From: CAIMUX01 sp964473865
GTDB taxonomy: Bacteria > Eisenbacteria > RBG-16-71-46 > CAIMUX01
Reading direction: 5' to 3'
NCBI GenBank assembly: GCA_964473865.1
Contig: CAYYQN010000006.1
Location: 62,001 to 126,000, forward strand
DNA length: 64,000 bases
The notes beneath the pieces were generated by a model. It was given only the letters and a program-made list of their open reading frames with translations. It had not been told where the DNA came from and did not search any database. The position numbers and the translations under genes are program-made. Of this stretch, positions 18,548 through 27,179 are shown piece after piece; the stretch's first letter is position 1, and the number at the start of each line of letters is the position of its first letter.

Positions 18548-18806
18548 GGCGTGCCCTCCGTGTGCCTCACGGCGCAGGTGCCGGGATCGCCGGCAGGGTC
18601 CGGACCGGCGGCGCCGAGAACCAGCGAGCGTAGCCGATGGAATGGGCGGCCCGCATCCGGGAACTTCGTGCGGCCGACAACGCGCACTCGAATTGCCGCC
18701 GGATCCCGCGGCGCTCAACGTCCCGACGCCGGGCGCTCGGGCGGGTCACGAGTGCAGCGCTGGTCGCGAATGCGGCTGCGCCGGCGTCGGCCGGAGAGAC
18801 CGACCG

Positions 18807-19781
18807 TCACATCCTGAGGGCTGGGAGCCGGGTGGGCTCCGGCATCCCTTCGCGCCACCACCAGTAGAACGCGTCGATACCGGTCGTGGCGACGCAGTGG
18901 CTTCCTTCCTGGTCTACCAGATGGATGACCAGCTCGTCGAGAAATCCGCCTTCCAGGCACCGCACATCGACGATCGCCGCCCGGCAGGCCTCGGCGACTG
19001 ATTGTCCGGCCGCCAGGTGGAAGACCACGGCGCGGGAGGTGCCGGCCCGGATCGCCATCTCGCCGGTGTGGGTACACGCGGCAACGCCGGATCGCGCGTC
19101 GGCATAGTGGCCACAACCGGGCAGAGCAGAATCGCCGACGCGACCCGGATACTTGAAGGCCCAGCCGCTGGTGCTGGTTGCGGAGGCGCACTCCTCGCCC
19201 CGGCCGGCCAGTGCGATTGCGGTGTCGCGGGGGTTCGCCTCCCGTGGTTCGGCGCGTAAGGGATCCGGAGACGGATACCGCCGCGAAGCCTCCGGGACCG
19301 CACCGCGCCAGGCGATCGGCGCCAGCGGGGTTTCGGGAAACCGCACCCGGTCGGGGGCGGAGAGGTTCTCGGCCAGCCAGCCCTGCCACTCCGACACGGC
19401 CTCATCGGACAGGGGCGAAGCGGTTTCGGCTTCGACTTCCTGCGCGAAGCAGGCGGCGCCCGCGCCGACCAGGAGCACGTGAGGGAGTCGCTCCATCACC
19501 TGCCTGGCGACCGAGATCGGGTGGCGGAAGCCCGAGAGCGCCGCCACGCCGCCGGCGCGGCGCGTCCGGCCGTCCATGATGCCGGCGTCGAGCTCGACCT
19601 GACCCAGGAGGTTGGGGCGGCCGTTGCCTCCGACCGAACGCTCGGTGCGGTCCACCTCCGCCTCGCGCAGGGCGGTCTCGACAACGTCAAGCGGATGATC
19701 GCCGCGGAGGAGGGCGGCGACACCGGCCACGAGACCGGCGCGGGCGCAGTCGTTCAGAAGCAGGAATCCGGGCCTGGGCAT
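18807..19781 (-). CDS. N4-(beta-N-acetylglucosaminyl)-L-asparaginase / isoaspartyl peptidase family
   Basis: A 324-residue Ntn-hydrolase of the glycosylasparaginase family. The expected autocleavage site is Asp-Thr in ANPRDTAIAL, the Thr becoming the nucleophile of the beta subunit. Downstream are ATSTSGWAFKYPGRVGDSAL and PGCGHYADARSGVAACTHTG, which match the family's 'TSTNGxxxKxxGRVGDSPIPGAG' block and substrate-binding Arg. The alpha part has DVVETALREAEVD and VGGNGRPNLLGQVELDAGIM. There is no obvious signal peptide; many homologues are exported. It may cleave GlcNAc-Asn or beta-aspartyl peptides. ATG 19781 follows CGGAGAACGGAG. It is 100 bases downstream of the PfkB gene and probably co-transcribed. 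Confidence 0.85.
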   Translation of the reverse strand: MPRPGFLLLNDCARAGLVAGVAALLRGDHPLDVVETALREAEVDRTERSVGGNGRPNLLGQVELDAGIMDGRTRRAGGVAALSGFRHPISVARQVMERLPHVLLVGAGAACFAQEVEAETASPLSDEAVSEWQGWLAENLSAPDRVRFPETPLAPIAWRGAVPEASRRYPSPDPLRAEPREANPRDTAIALAGRGEECASATSTSGWAFKYPGRVGDSALPGCGHYADARSGVAACTHTGEMAIRAGTSRAVVFHLAAGQSVAEACRAAIVDVRCLEGGFLDELVIHLVDQEGSHCVATTGIDAFYWWWREGMPEPTRLPALRM

Positions 19782-19881
19782 CTCCGTTCTCCGATGGTGA
19801 GTCCGTGCCGGATCGGCATCCGTTGCGGCTCGAACGGCACGGTGCCATTCCGGTCCGTGCTCGCGAAGATCCGCGAGCCGA

Positions 19882-20943
19882 TCATCGCCGCTCCGGCGGC
19901 TCGAGGTCCAGCCAGGACCGCGCACCCAGATGACGGCAGGCGCGGGCGGCCCAGTCCAGGCCCCGCCGCGCGGCGGCCACAGGGTCGAGCGCGTCCAGCA
20001 GGGCATCGAGGAGGCCCGCCGCGAAAGCGTCCCCCGCTCCGGTGGGATCGACGATCTCGGTCGGCACGGCGGCGAGCTCGATGGGTGGTCCCCCTGACGT
20101 CTGCACGATGACGCCCTGGGCTCCGCGTGTCCGCGCCAGAAGGTGCACACCCGCTGCGAACAGGGCGGCGACTTCCGCAGGGGCCAACGGCGGCAGCGGG
20201 CGCGGGCGATGGACCCGGTGGCGTTCGGCGAACGCCTCGTCCAAAGGAGATGCGGATCGCGGTACGCCGGGGACGCTCACAGTCGCGGCAAACGGGCCGG
20301 AGGTCCAATGGGGAGCGTCGCCGGCGGCGTCCTCGGGAAGCTGCAGGTAGCCGAGGTCGGGCAACGCGGACTCGAACCGACTTCGCGCCGCCGGCGGCAG
20401 GATCGCCGTGTTTCGCACCAGGGCGTTCACCGGGAGCGCATCGGGGACTTCTCCGAGCGTCCGGGTCCGCGCCTGGAGCCAGGCCGGCGCGCCGACCGCC
20501 AATCGGTCGAGAAGGAGAACTCGCGCTTCGCGTAGGGCCCCCGGGGTCTCTTCCCAGGGCGGGACCGCGCGAGAAGGCAACTCGACGACGAAGGCGGTGG
20601 CGTGCGTTCCCTGCTCCACGAAGCAGTCGTTTCGCTTGGTGGCTCGACCGGGCAAGACTTCGCACGCCGTCTGCACGCCCCGCCGCCGAAGCGCCTCGAG
20701 GCACGCGTGCCCCGGCTCGTCATCGCCCACGCGGCCTACGGCCAGTACCTGCCGGCCGGCCACGGCGAGGGCGCAGGCGCTGTTGAGGGCGCTACCGCCG
20801 CCATCGGAAACCCGTCGGCCGTCCGCGGCCGCGCGACTTCGGGCCTCGCGGAGAATCTCGAGATCCTCATCCTCCGGGATACGCTCGACCAGGTGGGCGG
20901 TCTCCCACACCGGGTTCGCGACGACCAGGAGATCCGGGCCCAT
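19882..20943 (-). CDS. PfkB-family sugar/nucleoside kinase
   Basis: A 353-residue ribokinase-like enzyme. The N-terminal motif DGGGSALNSACALAVAGRQV resembles the PfkB 'GG-x-x-x-N-x-A' signature, and the C-terminal signature is VDPTGAGDAFAAGLLDAL, with the catalytic Asp in GAGD. ATP transfer to a sugar, nucleoside or related alcohol is expected; the substrate is not evident. A cluster of Pro/Arg residues around 235-255 (HRVHRPRPLPPLAP) suggests a small insertion. It begins four bases after the stop of the small membrane protein gene at 20948-21466, in the same direction, so the genes from 22065 down to 18807 form one probable operon. Confidence 0.85.
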   Translation of the reverse strand: MGPDLLVVANPVWETAHLVERIPEDEDLEILREARSRAAADGRRVSDGGGSALNSACALAVAGRQVLAVGRVGDDEPGHACLEALRRRGVQTACEVLPGRATKRNDCFVEQGTHATAFVVELPSRAVPPWEETPGALREARVLLLDRLAVGAPAWLQARTRTLGEVPDALPVNALVRNTAILPPAARSRFESALPDLGYLQLPEDAAGDAPHWTSGPFAATVSVPGVPRSASPLDEAFAERHRVHRPRPLPPLAPAEVAALFAAGVHLLARTRGAQGVIVQTSGGPPIELAAVPTEIVDPTGAGDAFAAGLLDALLDALDPVAAARRGLDWAARACRHLGARSWLDLEPPERR

Positions 20944-20947
20944 GACG

Positions 20948-21466
20948 TCAGGGTTCGGCGGGAGTAGCGGTGATTCGACGCCGGAATTCCGCCTCGTGCA
21001 CGCCGAGCACCCGGTGCGGCACGATGAGGAACTCCCGCTCCGAGCGGTACACCAGCACGAACGCGCGCCGGGTCTCCAGCACGCGGCGCAATGCCCGCCA
21101 GGGCAGCCCGGTCCCTGCGCCTCCGTCCGGCGGCTCCAGGAAGAGTGCCTCCGAGGTCAGACGAAGCCGGTGCTTCCGCCTCCAGACGGAGTTGGTCCGA
21201 AAGTCGATCACGGGGGCGAGGCGCCAGGAGAAGAGGAGCACCCCGGCGAAACAGGCGAGCAGGAGGAAAGCCGGAACCAGCGCGGCCGGGCCGCCCGGTC
21301 GGCCGGAATCGCCGGTCAGCCGGACGATCGCGAGGAGCGCCAGGGCCACGCCCGCGAAGAGAAGACCGAGGCGCCAGCGAGTCCCGCGGAGAAGACGCGT
21401 CCGCTGCGCGGGGACAACTTCGTCCTCACGGTAGTCCAGGGCGAGAATGATCTCGGGCTCACTCAT
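20948..21466 (-). CDS. Small membrane protein with two helices (YcxB-like tail)
   Basis: A 172-residue protein. A short acidic N-terminus (MSEPEIILALDYREDE) is followed by two hydrophobic helices (about residues 32-50 and 60-82). The soluble C-terminal domain (about 90-172) contains LRLTSEALFLEPPDG, LPWRALRRVLETRRAFVLVY and FLIVPHRVL. This pattern (strand, turn, 'W..I', strand, 'IPKR') is that of YcxB-like domains. ATG 21466 overlaps the TGA of the upstream gene (ATGA), showing coupling. Biochemical role unknown. Confidence 0.72.
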   Translation of the reverse strand: MSEPEIILALDYREDEVVPAQRTRLLRGTRWRLGLLFAGVALALLAIVRLTGDSGRPGGPAALVPAFLLLACFAGVLLFSWRLAPVIDFRTNSVWRRKHRLRLTSEALFLEPPDGGAGTGLPWRALRRVLETRRAFVLVYRSEREFLIVPHRVLGVHEAEFRRRITATPAEP

Positions 21467-22065
21467 GCCGACTCCGGCTCCGCGGATCCGCGCGGGTGGG
21501 CCGCAAAGAGATCGCGCAGCCGAACTCGGATCGGTCCGCCGTCGCGCTTGGCCTGGAGCGCAGCCAGCCGGGTCTCGATCGGGCCGATCTCCCAGCATGC
21601 ATCCGCGGGAAGCTCCTCGATGGCGGGACCCGGGACGTTCAGTGGACAGATGTCGCGTAACTCCACCTCCTGTCCTTCCGGTCCGACGTCCATCCATCGC
21701 AACGGGAGTCCCTGGGTCCGGCAGACGTATGGCCGGTCTTCGAAAACGCGGCAGGCACCGGGGCCGTCGAGAAAGGCGCAGGCTCCCGGGGGATGCGGGT
21801 CGCCCGTGGCCAGCAGGTCCGCGTGATGCCGCCGGATCCGGTCCGCCTCGACCTCGAACACCGTGATCTCGTCGACACAGCAGGCGCAGCAGCCTCGACG
21901 GCAGAGAAGCCGGTCGCGATGGAGCACCGCCAACGCGCGCGCCCTCTCGTCCACTTCGCGATGGATCGCTTCGATCCCGCGCGGCGGTCTGTCCGTTCCG
22001 ATCAGTCCCAGCGAAGCGGGGACGGGCGCGGGCCGTGGGGTCGGCATGGCTGCGGGGATCGTCAC
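21463..22065 (-). CDS. YkgJ-family cysteine-cluster protein
   Basis: A protein of about 200 residues with the zinc/iron-chelate-binding pattern of the YkgJ (CxxCxxCC) family: CRRGCCACCVDEITVFEVEA, then GACAFLDGPGACRVFEDRPY and CRTQGLPLRW. The cysteines probably bind a metal ion or cluster. The Pro/Arg-rich head is not conserved in the family. I prefer GTG 22065, which has GGGAGAT seven bases upstream; ATG at 22080 or 22047 is also possible. The stop overlaps the next gene's ATG. No partner reveals its function. Confidence 0.8.
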   Translation of the reverse strand: MTIPAAMPTPRPAPVPASLGLIGTDRPPRGIEAIHREVDERARALAVLHRDRLLCRRGCCACCVDEITVFEVEADRIRRHHADLLATGDPHPPGACAFLDGPGACRVFEDRPYVCRTQGLPLRWMDVGPEGQEVELRDICPLNVPGPAIEELPADACWEIGPIETRLAALQAKRDGGPIRVRLRDLFAAHPRGSAEPESA

Positions 22066-22222
22066 GGGGCCATCTCCCATTCGTCTGCCGGTGCCCCGCC
22101 GAGAAAGCCTGGCGCAGGCAGATGAGTGTCCGAGGATCCGCGTCGGTCGGTACGGATCCCGAGTGCGGATCGTAGGGCGCGGGACGGCGCGAGTCCAGCC
22201 TCGCCGCGAGCTCAGCCCCGCC

Positions 22223-22290
22223 GTTCGTCCGGCTTGGCGACGAGCGGGGCCCCGCGGTTCATCCGGCCTGGCGGCGAGCGCGGCCCCGCG
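22223..22290. repeat. 34-bp tandem repeat spanning the end of a gene
   Basis: Two 34-base units (22223-22256 and 22257-22290) share CCGG-CTTGGCG-ACGAGCG-GGCCCCGCG with a few substitutions; a degenerate third copy may lie upstream at about 22190-22222. The right unit encodes the last ten residues of the DUF3795 protein and its stop, the left one lies outside. The duplication therefore arose from coding DNA at the gene's end or extended the gene. Confidence 0.7.
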
Positions 22291-22693
22291 GCTCGCCCCG
22301 GCGCATGGCGTCCAGGCGAATCCGGTTCTCATATGGCCGGATGAACCGGTCTCGATCCACCGGTGGGATTGGTACGGCCCTCCGGGCGGCGATCTCTTCA
22401 TAGACCACGAAACGCTCGCGGAGCTTTTCGCACCCGTAGGCGGGACATGCCGCGCAGTGGTCGAGCCTCTTCTCGATGACGCACGGGCGAACCGGGCACT
22501 CGGTGTCGATGAGGTGCGGGTGGTCTCCCAGACAGCCGTCGCACCGGATTCCCTCGGGAGGGATGCGGAAGCCGAAGTATTCATGCCAGCCGTCGCTCAG
22601 GATCGCGCGATTGGCCGGGCTGGCATCGATGTTGGGACCGTAGGCCAGGCAGAGGTCGCAGCGGTAACCGCATCGCGCGATGATCTCACTCAT
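22259..22693 (-). CDS. DUF3795 cysteine-rich protein
   Basis: A 144-residue protein with regularly spaced cysteines: MSEIIARCGYRCDLCLAYGP, GIRCDGCLGDHP, CPVRPCVIEKRLDHCAACP and YGCEKLRERF. This matches DUF3795, a small family thought to bind metal through CxxC pairs. GGGAGG precedes the ATG at suitable spacing. The last residues (RGEPRGRARRQAG) come from a duplicated 34-bp element and are probably not part of the fold. Function unknown. Confidence 0.85.
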   Translation of the reverse strand: MSEIIARCGYRCDLCLAYGPNIDASPANRAILSDGWHEYFGFRIPPEGIRCDGCLGDHPHLIDTECPVRPCVIEKRLDHCAACPAYGCEKLRERFVVYEEIAARRAVPIPPVDRDRFIRPYENRIRLDAMRRGEPRGRARRQAG

Positions 22694-22830
22694 GTTCCGA
22701 AACCTCCCGATTCGGGGTCCGACACTCCCGGGCGGTTGATCCGTTTCCCAAACCGAACGCCGCGGGACCTGATGTCCTTCCTCCCGCTGCGACGGGGCGA
22801 CGGAGCGACGGAGCCGGCCGTGGCCGGCGT

Positions 22831-23388
22831 TCACGGCGCCGACTTCCCTGGACCGGCCCCCGACCGACGGTGCCAGGCGTCGCGCGTGAGTTCCCAGTAG
22901 GACGGTCCCTCGGGCAGGTCCGCCGGACGGCTCGTCGACCGCAGGCCGCACGAGTAGTAGAGCGTGCGAGCGGCGAGGTTGTCGGGCCACGGTTCCACCC
23001 ACACGGTGTCGGCCTCGATCCGTGCGCGAAAGATCCAATCGATGAGCGCCTGCAGCGCGTCCCGGCTCCGTCCCTTGCCCCAGGCCTCGGGGACGAACTT
23101 GATGTCCAGGCTGGCGCGCCGGCGCTCCCGATCGACGGCGCCATACGCTTCGCCGCAGAACATGCCGTCGCCGGCGTAGACGGTGAAGTGGTGGCGATCC
23201 CGGTCGGCCCGCAGACGCCGTAGCCACTCCTGCATCCGCTCCAGGTCGTACCCGAGACCGTCGGGAAACCCGACCCACCGCATGACCGCGCCGTCGTTCC
23301 AGAGGCGCAGGAGGGCGGGAAGGTCGGCCTCCTGCGTGGAGAGAAGCAGGACCCGCCGTCCCGGGATCATCTGGACTTCATGCCGCAC
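22831..23388 (-). CDS. GNAT-family N-acetyltransferase
   Basis: A 185-residue protein of the RimJ/RimL-type GNAT group (Acetyltransf_3). Strand 1-helix 1 is seen in VLLLSTQEADLPALLRLWND, the central strand in RRRASLDIKFVPEAWGKGRS (the pyrophosphate loop, usually R/Q-x-x-G-x-G/A, here AWGKGRS), and the final part in EPWPDNLAARTLYYSCGLR. It acetylates an amino group from acetyl-CoA; substrate unknown. Start GTG 23388 is preceded by GGAGATCTGCC. Confidence 0.82.
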   Translation of the reverse strand: MRHEVQMIPGRRVLLLSTQEADLPALLRLWNDGAVMRWVGFPDGLGYDLERMQEWLRRLRADRDRHHFTVYAGDGMFCGEAYGAVDRERRRASLDIKFVPEAWGKGRSRDALQALIDWIFRARIEADTVWVEPWPDNLAARTLYYSCGLRSTSRPADLPEGPSYWELTRDAWHRRSGAGPGKSAP

Positions 23389-23467
23389 GGCAGATCTCCA
23401 TCGCCATCAGGAGCGGAAGCGACCCTGCGTCTGCGACCGGTGCGGCCCGCAGAGGAGGGAGCTTGCT

Positions 23468-23830
23468 TCAGGCATCGCGGTGTACCGTCTCCGACGAGAA
23501 AGCCGGCACGCATACCGCGATGTACTCGGCGCCATCCGCGCCGGGGGAGCTGTACCGCACCCACTCACCGCGGCGCGTGACGACCGCCTGACCGGCGTGC
23601 ACATCGAACATCCCCTCACGGGACTCCACGCGCAGACAACCGCGCAGGACAATCGTGAATTCATCGAACTCGGGCGCTTGTCCCGGCTCCTGCCAGCCGC
23701 TCGGGCTCTTCATTCGCGCGATGCTGACTGCCTGCGTGCCGGTGCTCACCCGCCCGACGAACTCCTCGATTCGCTTCGGCAGGTTGCCGGCGGCTTCGAT
23801 GATCGCGGGTGCGTCGACTTTCTGGGGCAT
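23468..23830 (-). CDS. Small cupin-fold protein
   Basis: A 120-residue single-domain cupin. Motif 1 is degenerate (EPGQAPEFDEFTIVLRGCLR) and motif 2 is FDVHAGQAVVTRRGEWVRYS. The metal-binding His residues of classical cupins are only partly present, so this may be a non-enzymatic sugar- or ligand-binding cupin. ATG 23830 has AAGGAG nine bases upstream. There is no co-oriented gene immediately upstream, so it is probably transcribed from the 23831-24420 gap. Confidence 0.72.
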   Translation of the reverse strand: MPQKVDAPAIIEAAGNLPKRIEEFVGRVSTGTQAVSIARMKSPSGWQEPGQAPEFDEFTIVLRGCLRVESREGMFDVHAGQAVVTRRGEWVRYSSPGADGAEYIAVCVPAFSSETVHRDA

Positions 23831-24420
23831 GGGGACGCGCTCCTTCACTGGCTCCTCGCGCCCGGAGGCGCCTCTGTTCCGCGTGAGCCCCAGACCCGGT
23901 GATCCGAAAGCCCCGGACGCCCCGGGGGAGTCACGCCGGGCCCAGTATAGGCGCACCCTGCCGGGCGCGGGTCGCGAAGTTCGGATTCCGCGGCGGAGCC
24001 GCCTCCGGAGATACTCATGCGCTGGAGAATCTCGCCGCCCCAGCTCTGCAGGGGCCTGGATCACCTATGGGAGAAGAAAGCCTCTATCTGGAAAGCCGCG
24101 GGTGATCCGTGGTGGGGATGCGGGTGGCCCGCTGGGTGTTTGTGTTCCCGGCCCTCGCCGGCCCGGCGAGGGCCTGCGACATCCTGTGACTGGGTGCTGG
24201 AATCGGCGACCGAAGTCCTGACCGCCCGGGACGCCGAGGCCTCGGAGATCCGCGACCCCGTGCGCGCAGGCGTTGATGCATGCCGGAACGTCAGATTCCT
24301 TGTCGGAGGGGTGGACGCGGTGCGGACGCTCCCGCGACCCGCTAAAGAGGGCCAGGGCGGCAAGCCGATAGGATTTGGAGCACGATCGGCAGTGTTGAAT
24401 GCAGGAGGGACATCGATCTC
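23831..24420. other. 590-base gap with one strong hairpin
   Basis: The gap separates the leftward cupin gene from the rightward membrane protein gene. Open frames here (for example on the minus strand 24061-24429) have compositions like random translation and no ribosome binding site, so I do not call a gene. A perfect inverted repeat lies at 24150-24174. The plus-strand end (24395-24420) carries AGGAGGG, the probable binding site of the next gene. Confidence 0.5.
24150..24174. other. Perfect 11-bp inverted repeat (hairpin)
   Basis: GGCCCTCGCCG and CGGCGAGGGCC flank a three-base loop GCC. There is no T-run on either strand, so it is not a classical intrinsic terminator. It may be a protein-binding palindrome or a folding element in a divergent promoter region. 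Confidence 0.6.
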
Positions 24421-26115
24421 TTGAACCATGCCGGAACATCTCCTCTAGCGCCCAGCCTGCGAGGCGCGGCGATTTCCGTGTCGCTTCGCCATACGCCGCA
24501 GGTCCGTGTCGCGCCGCTGGTTAGGTACGTCCTCCTACCGGCCGTCTTCGCGATGCTTGCCGTCGTGTTTGCCTGGATTGCCACGGACCCGATCCCGGCG
24601 CTGACGCCTGACTCCGTGCAGTATCTGAGCGCGGCGCAGAGCCTGGCCGCGGGGAATGGGCTCGTCACCTCGGTGACGCCTTTGGAGGCCCCCGAAGCCC
24701 GCCTGTTGTTTGCCGACTGGCCTCCGTTGTACCCGATCCTCCTCTCGCTTGGCGCGGGCGCTCCGGCCGCGGACGGTGTGCTTCCGGCAGCGCCGCTGCG
24801 TTGGGCGCGCTGGCTCAACCTGCTCGCGCTGGCGGCTTCGTTCATCCCCCTGACGGCGCTGGCTTCCATCATGGCCGGTCCCCGGGGCGTCGCCCCGGTG
24901 CTTGCCTTCTACGCCGTCTTCCGACCGATCCAGCTCGTCAACTCCTTCGGATGGTCCGAGAGTCTGTTCATCCTCTTCGAGCTCCTTTCCTGGGCGGCGC
25001 TCGCCTGGGCGATGCACCGCACTCCCTCGCGTCCGGTGCGGGGAGTGATCTTCGTGCTCGCGGGTCTCCTGGCGGCGGCGGCGGTCGTGACGCGCTACGT
25101 GGGCCTGACGATCCCCGCCGCGGGCGCAATCGTGATCATCTCGCGCACGCAGGCCGTCCGTGCCCGACAGACCCTGCGCAGGTTGCTCCTGTTTCTGCTG
25201 CCGGCTCTTCTCCCCATCGCAATCTGGCTGGCGCGCAACCTGCTGGCGACCGGGGACGCGTTCGGCGCGCCTCGCCCGGCGGCGGAACTGGCTCCGGAGC
25301 GGGTGGTCTTGAGCACGCTGCGCACAATCGCCCGGGACTGGGTTTGCCCGCTGCTCTCTCCGGAGAGTGGGGCGGCTCGCGTGACCGGTCTGCTCGGGCT
25401 CGGAGCGATCGGATGGATGGCCGGGCTCGCCTTGCACCGCCACGGACCCTGGACGATGGAGAGCCAGCGCGACCGGCTGACTTTGTCCGGGCTCCTGACC
25501 ACCTTCACGCTGCTCTATGTGCTGGTGATGATCGCTTCGGCCGGGATGATCCAGTTCGACCCGCTGGACTCGCGCCTGCTCGCTCCCGTCTACCCGGCCG
25601 TGCTGTTGCTCTGCGCCGGACTTCTCCGGGGAGCGTACACGGACCCGCGAACGTCGGTGTGGCAGCGTCGCGGCGCGCTGGCCGCCGGGATGATGATGCT
25701 CGCCCTGAACACGCTGGCTTCGACCCACTGGGCGCTGGCGCCTCGCGAAGACCGGAGTCTGAGCTGGCCCTATTGGCGTACGGTCAGCATCAGCGAATCA
25801 GACTGGAAACGGGAGGCGGCCCTCGCGCTCACTGCCGATCTGCCTGCGGATGCGGTCATCATCAGCGACGTCTGGGAGCTGGTTGCGCTCCATGCCGGTC
25901 GTCCGGCCAAACCGGTGCCGGGACGGAAGGAGCCGGGCGCCATGAACCGCGTCCTGGCCCACGCGGGAGCCTACGTGCTCGCGGGCGAGGGATTCCGGGC
26001 CGATCGTCTCGGGGAGGAGGACTTCGCGGCCGTCGCTCGGGGCGGCATGCTCCGCCACCTGAAGGCCCAGAACGGGCTCCATCTCTATCGGATCGAGCGT
26101 GCGGCGATCGAGTAA
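24421..26115 (+). CDS. Polytopic membrane protein, probable lipid-linked glycosyltransferase (ArnT/PMT-like)
   Basis: A 564-residue protein with about ten hydrophobic segments and a soluble C-terminal part. The first periplasmic loop after helix 1 contains PIPALTPDSVQYLSAAQSLA, matching the GT39/GT83 pattern of an Asp in 'D...Y...A' which is catalytic in this superfamily, followed by PLYPILLSLGAG (usual form PP-L-Y-P). LLFLLPALLPIAIWLARNLL also fits. These enzymes transfer sugars from undecaprenyl- or dolichyl-phosphate to a lipid, glycan or protein. No glycan cluster is nearby. The start is uncertain: TTG 24421 has AGGAGGG twelve bases upstream, GTG 24478 is an alternative. Confidence 0.65.
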   Translation: MNHAGTSPLAPSLRGAAISVSLRHTPQVRVAPLVRYVLLPAVFAMLAVVFAWIATDPIPALTPDSVQYLSAAQSLAAGNGLVTSVTPLEAPEARLLFADWPPLYPILLSLGAGAPAADGVLPAAPLRWARWLNLLALAASFIPLTALASIMAGPRGVAPVLAFYAVFRPIQLVNSFGWSESLFILFELLSWAALAWAMHRTPSRPVRGVIFVLAGLLAAAAVVTRYVGLTIPAAGAIVIISRTQAVRARQTLRRLLLFLLPALLPIAIWLARNLLATGDAFGAPRPAAELAPERVVLSTLRTIARDWVCPLLSPESGAARVTGLLGLGAIGWMAGLALHRHGPWTMESQRDRLTLSGLLTTFTLLYVLVMIASAGMIQFDPLDSRLLAPVYPAVLLLCAGLLRGAYTDPRTSVWQRRGALAAGMMMLALNTLASTHWALAPREDRSLSWPYWRTVSISESDWKREAALALTADLPADAVIISDVWELVALHAGRPAKPVPGRKEPGAMNRVLAHAGAYVLAGEGFRADRLGEEDFAAVARGGMLRHLKAQNGLHLYRIERAAIE

Positions 26116-26263
26116 CGGGCGCTCGACCCGCATCGTCGCGATGGTGATCCTGGTGGCCACCTGCGGCCTCGGCGTCTCTGCGCCCGACGGCCGGCCCGAC
26201 ATCCTCCCGGGGGGCGGCCCGGCGACAGATCCGCTCGGATCCGCGCGCGCGGCCACTGGATAG
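26099..26263 (+). CDS. Possible small secreted peptide
   Basis: A 54-codon frame starting at GTG 26099, overlapping the end of the previous gene, and ending at TAG 26261. Residues 1-10 are basic (RRSSNGRSTR), residues 11-27 hydrophobic (IVAMVILVATCGLGVSA), with a plausible signal-peptidase site after VSA, and the rest is Gly/Pro/Ala/Asp-rich. There is no clear ribosome binding site, though coupling to the upstream stop (26113-26115) is possible. Could be chance in GC-rich DNA. Confidence 0.25.
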   Translation: MRRSSNGRSTRIVAMVILVATCGLGVSAPDGRPDILPGGGPATDPLGSARAATG

Positions 26264-26316
26264 GCTTCCCTCCGCGCGCCGCGGATCCGCGCCGCATTGA
26301 GACCGGGTTCCCGAGC

Positions 26317-27000
26317 TCAGAGGTCGTTCGAGTTCGTGCCGAGGCCGGCCGCCCGCAGGAACCGACAGAGCTTGTCGGCATCGAGCCTCCCGGCGGTGCG
26401 GACCCCCGAGCAGACATCGAGGCCGAACGGGCCGACCGCCGCGATCGCTTCGGACACGTTTTCGGGACGCAGGCCCCCCGCCAGGAACACCGGCTTCGCC
26501 GATAGCTCGCGAATCCGGCGGCTGAGCGCCCAGTCATGACGGCGACCGGTCCCCCCCAACTCCTTCACCGGCAGGTCGGGGCGGCCCGAGTCGAGCAGAA
26601 GCGCATCGACCTCCGACGACACCGCGATGGCTTCGGAAACGGAGTCTGGTCCGGTGACGTGGATCACCTGGACAAGCTTGATCCCCGGCAAGGCTCGGCG
26701 TAGCTCCGGGTAGGTGCCTTGCTCCAGGCGGTCGACCAGTTGGATGGTCGAGGTCCCGGCCGCCCGGTGCTGGACGATGATGTCCCCCACCATCCGGCGG
26801 CTGGTAAGCAGAAAGGTGGACACGGCGGGCGGGACGGCCGCCGCGATCCGGGCGATCTCCTCGTCTCGAATGACGCCCGGCCCGCTGGGCATGTGCGACA
26901 CGAGGCCGATCGCCTGCGCGCCCGCTTGCACGGCGAGCCGGGCCTCGGCCTCGGTCATGATGCAGCAGATCTTGACCCGGGGATGTCGGACAGGATCCAT
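26317..27000 (-). CDS. trpF: Phosphoribosylanthranilate isomerase-like protein
   Basis: A 227-residue TIM-barrel protein of the TrpF family. The catalytic Cys is in PRVKICCIMTEAEARL and the catalytic Asp in FGLDVCSGVRTAGRLDADKL. Phosphate-binding GG is in KPVFLAGGLRPENVSEAI. TrpF isomerises N-(5-phosphoribosyl)anthranilate to the 1-deoxyribulose form in tryptophan synthesis. No other trp gene is in the window, and the segment AIGLVSHMPSGPGVIRDEEI is from a divergent stand-alone group, so another sugar-phosphate isomerase role is possible. ATG 27000 lacks a strong ribosome binding site. Confidence 0.8.
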   Translation of the reverse strand: MDPVRHPRVKICCIMTEAEARLAVQAGAQAIGLVSHMPSGPGVIRDEEIARIAAAVPPAVSTFLLTSRRMVGDIIVQHRAAGTSTIQLVDRLEQGTYPELRRALPGIKLVQVIHVTGPDSVSEAIAVSSEVDALLLDSGRPDLPVKELGGTGRRHDWALSRRIRELSAKPVFLAGGLRPENVSEAIAAVGPFGLDVCSGVRTAGRLDADKLCRFLRAAGLGTNSNDL

Positions 27001-27179
27001 GAAGGGATCGTAGCACCTGGTCCGGGCGGCGCGGCAGCGCGGCCGGCAGCCGAAACGCATTCTGGCCGGTCGGCGACGCGCGGCAACGCACCCGAGCCCA
27101 ACTCCGTCGAGCACCGGTCGGTGCCGCGCCGGTCGACGCGGCGGTGAGAGTCCTGCCGCCGGGGGCGGAACCGCTGCGC

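Noticed and set aside
24061..24439. Small minus-strand genes of about 120 codons in the gap
   Set aside because: Two overlapping frames of equal quality, no ribosome binding site, and composition as for random GC-rich translation.
26317..27000. Tryptophan operon fragment
   Set aside because: Only a TrpF-like gene is present; no other trp gene lies within the window.
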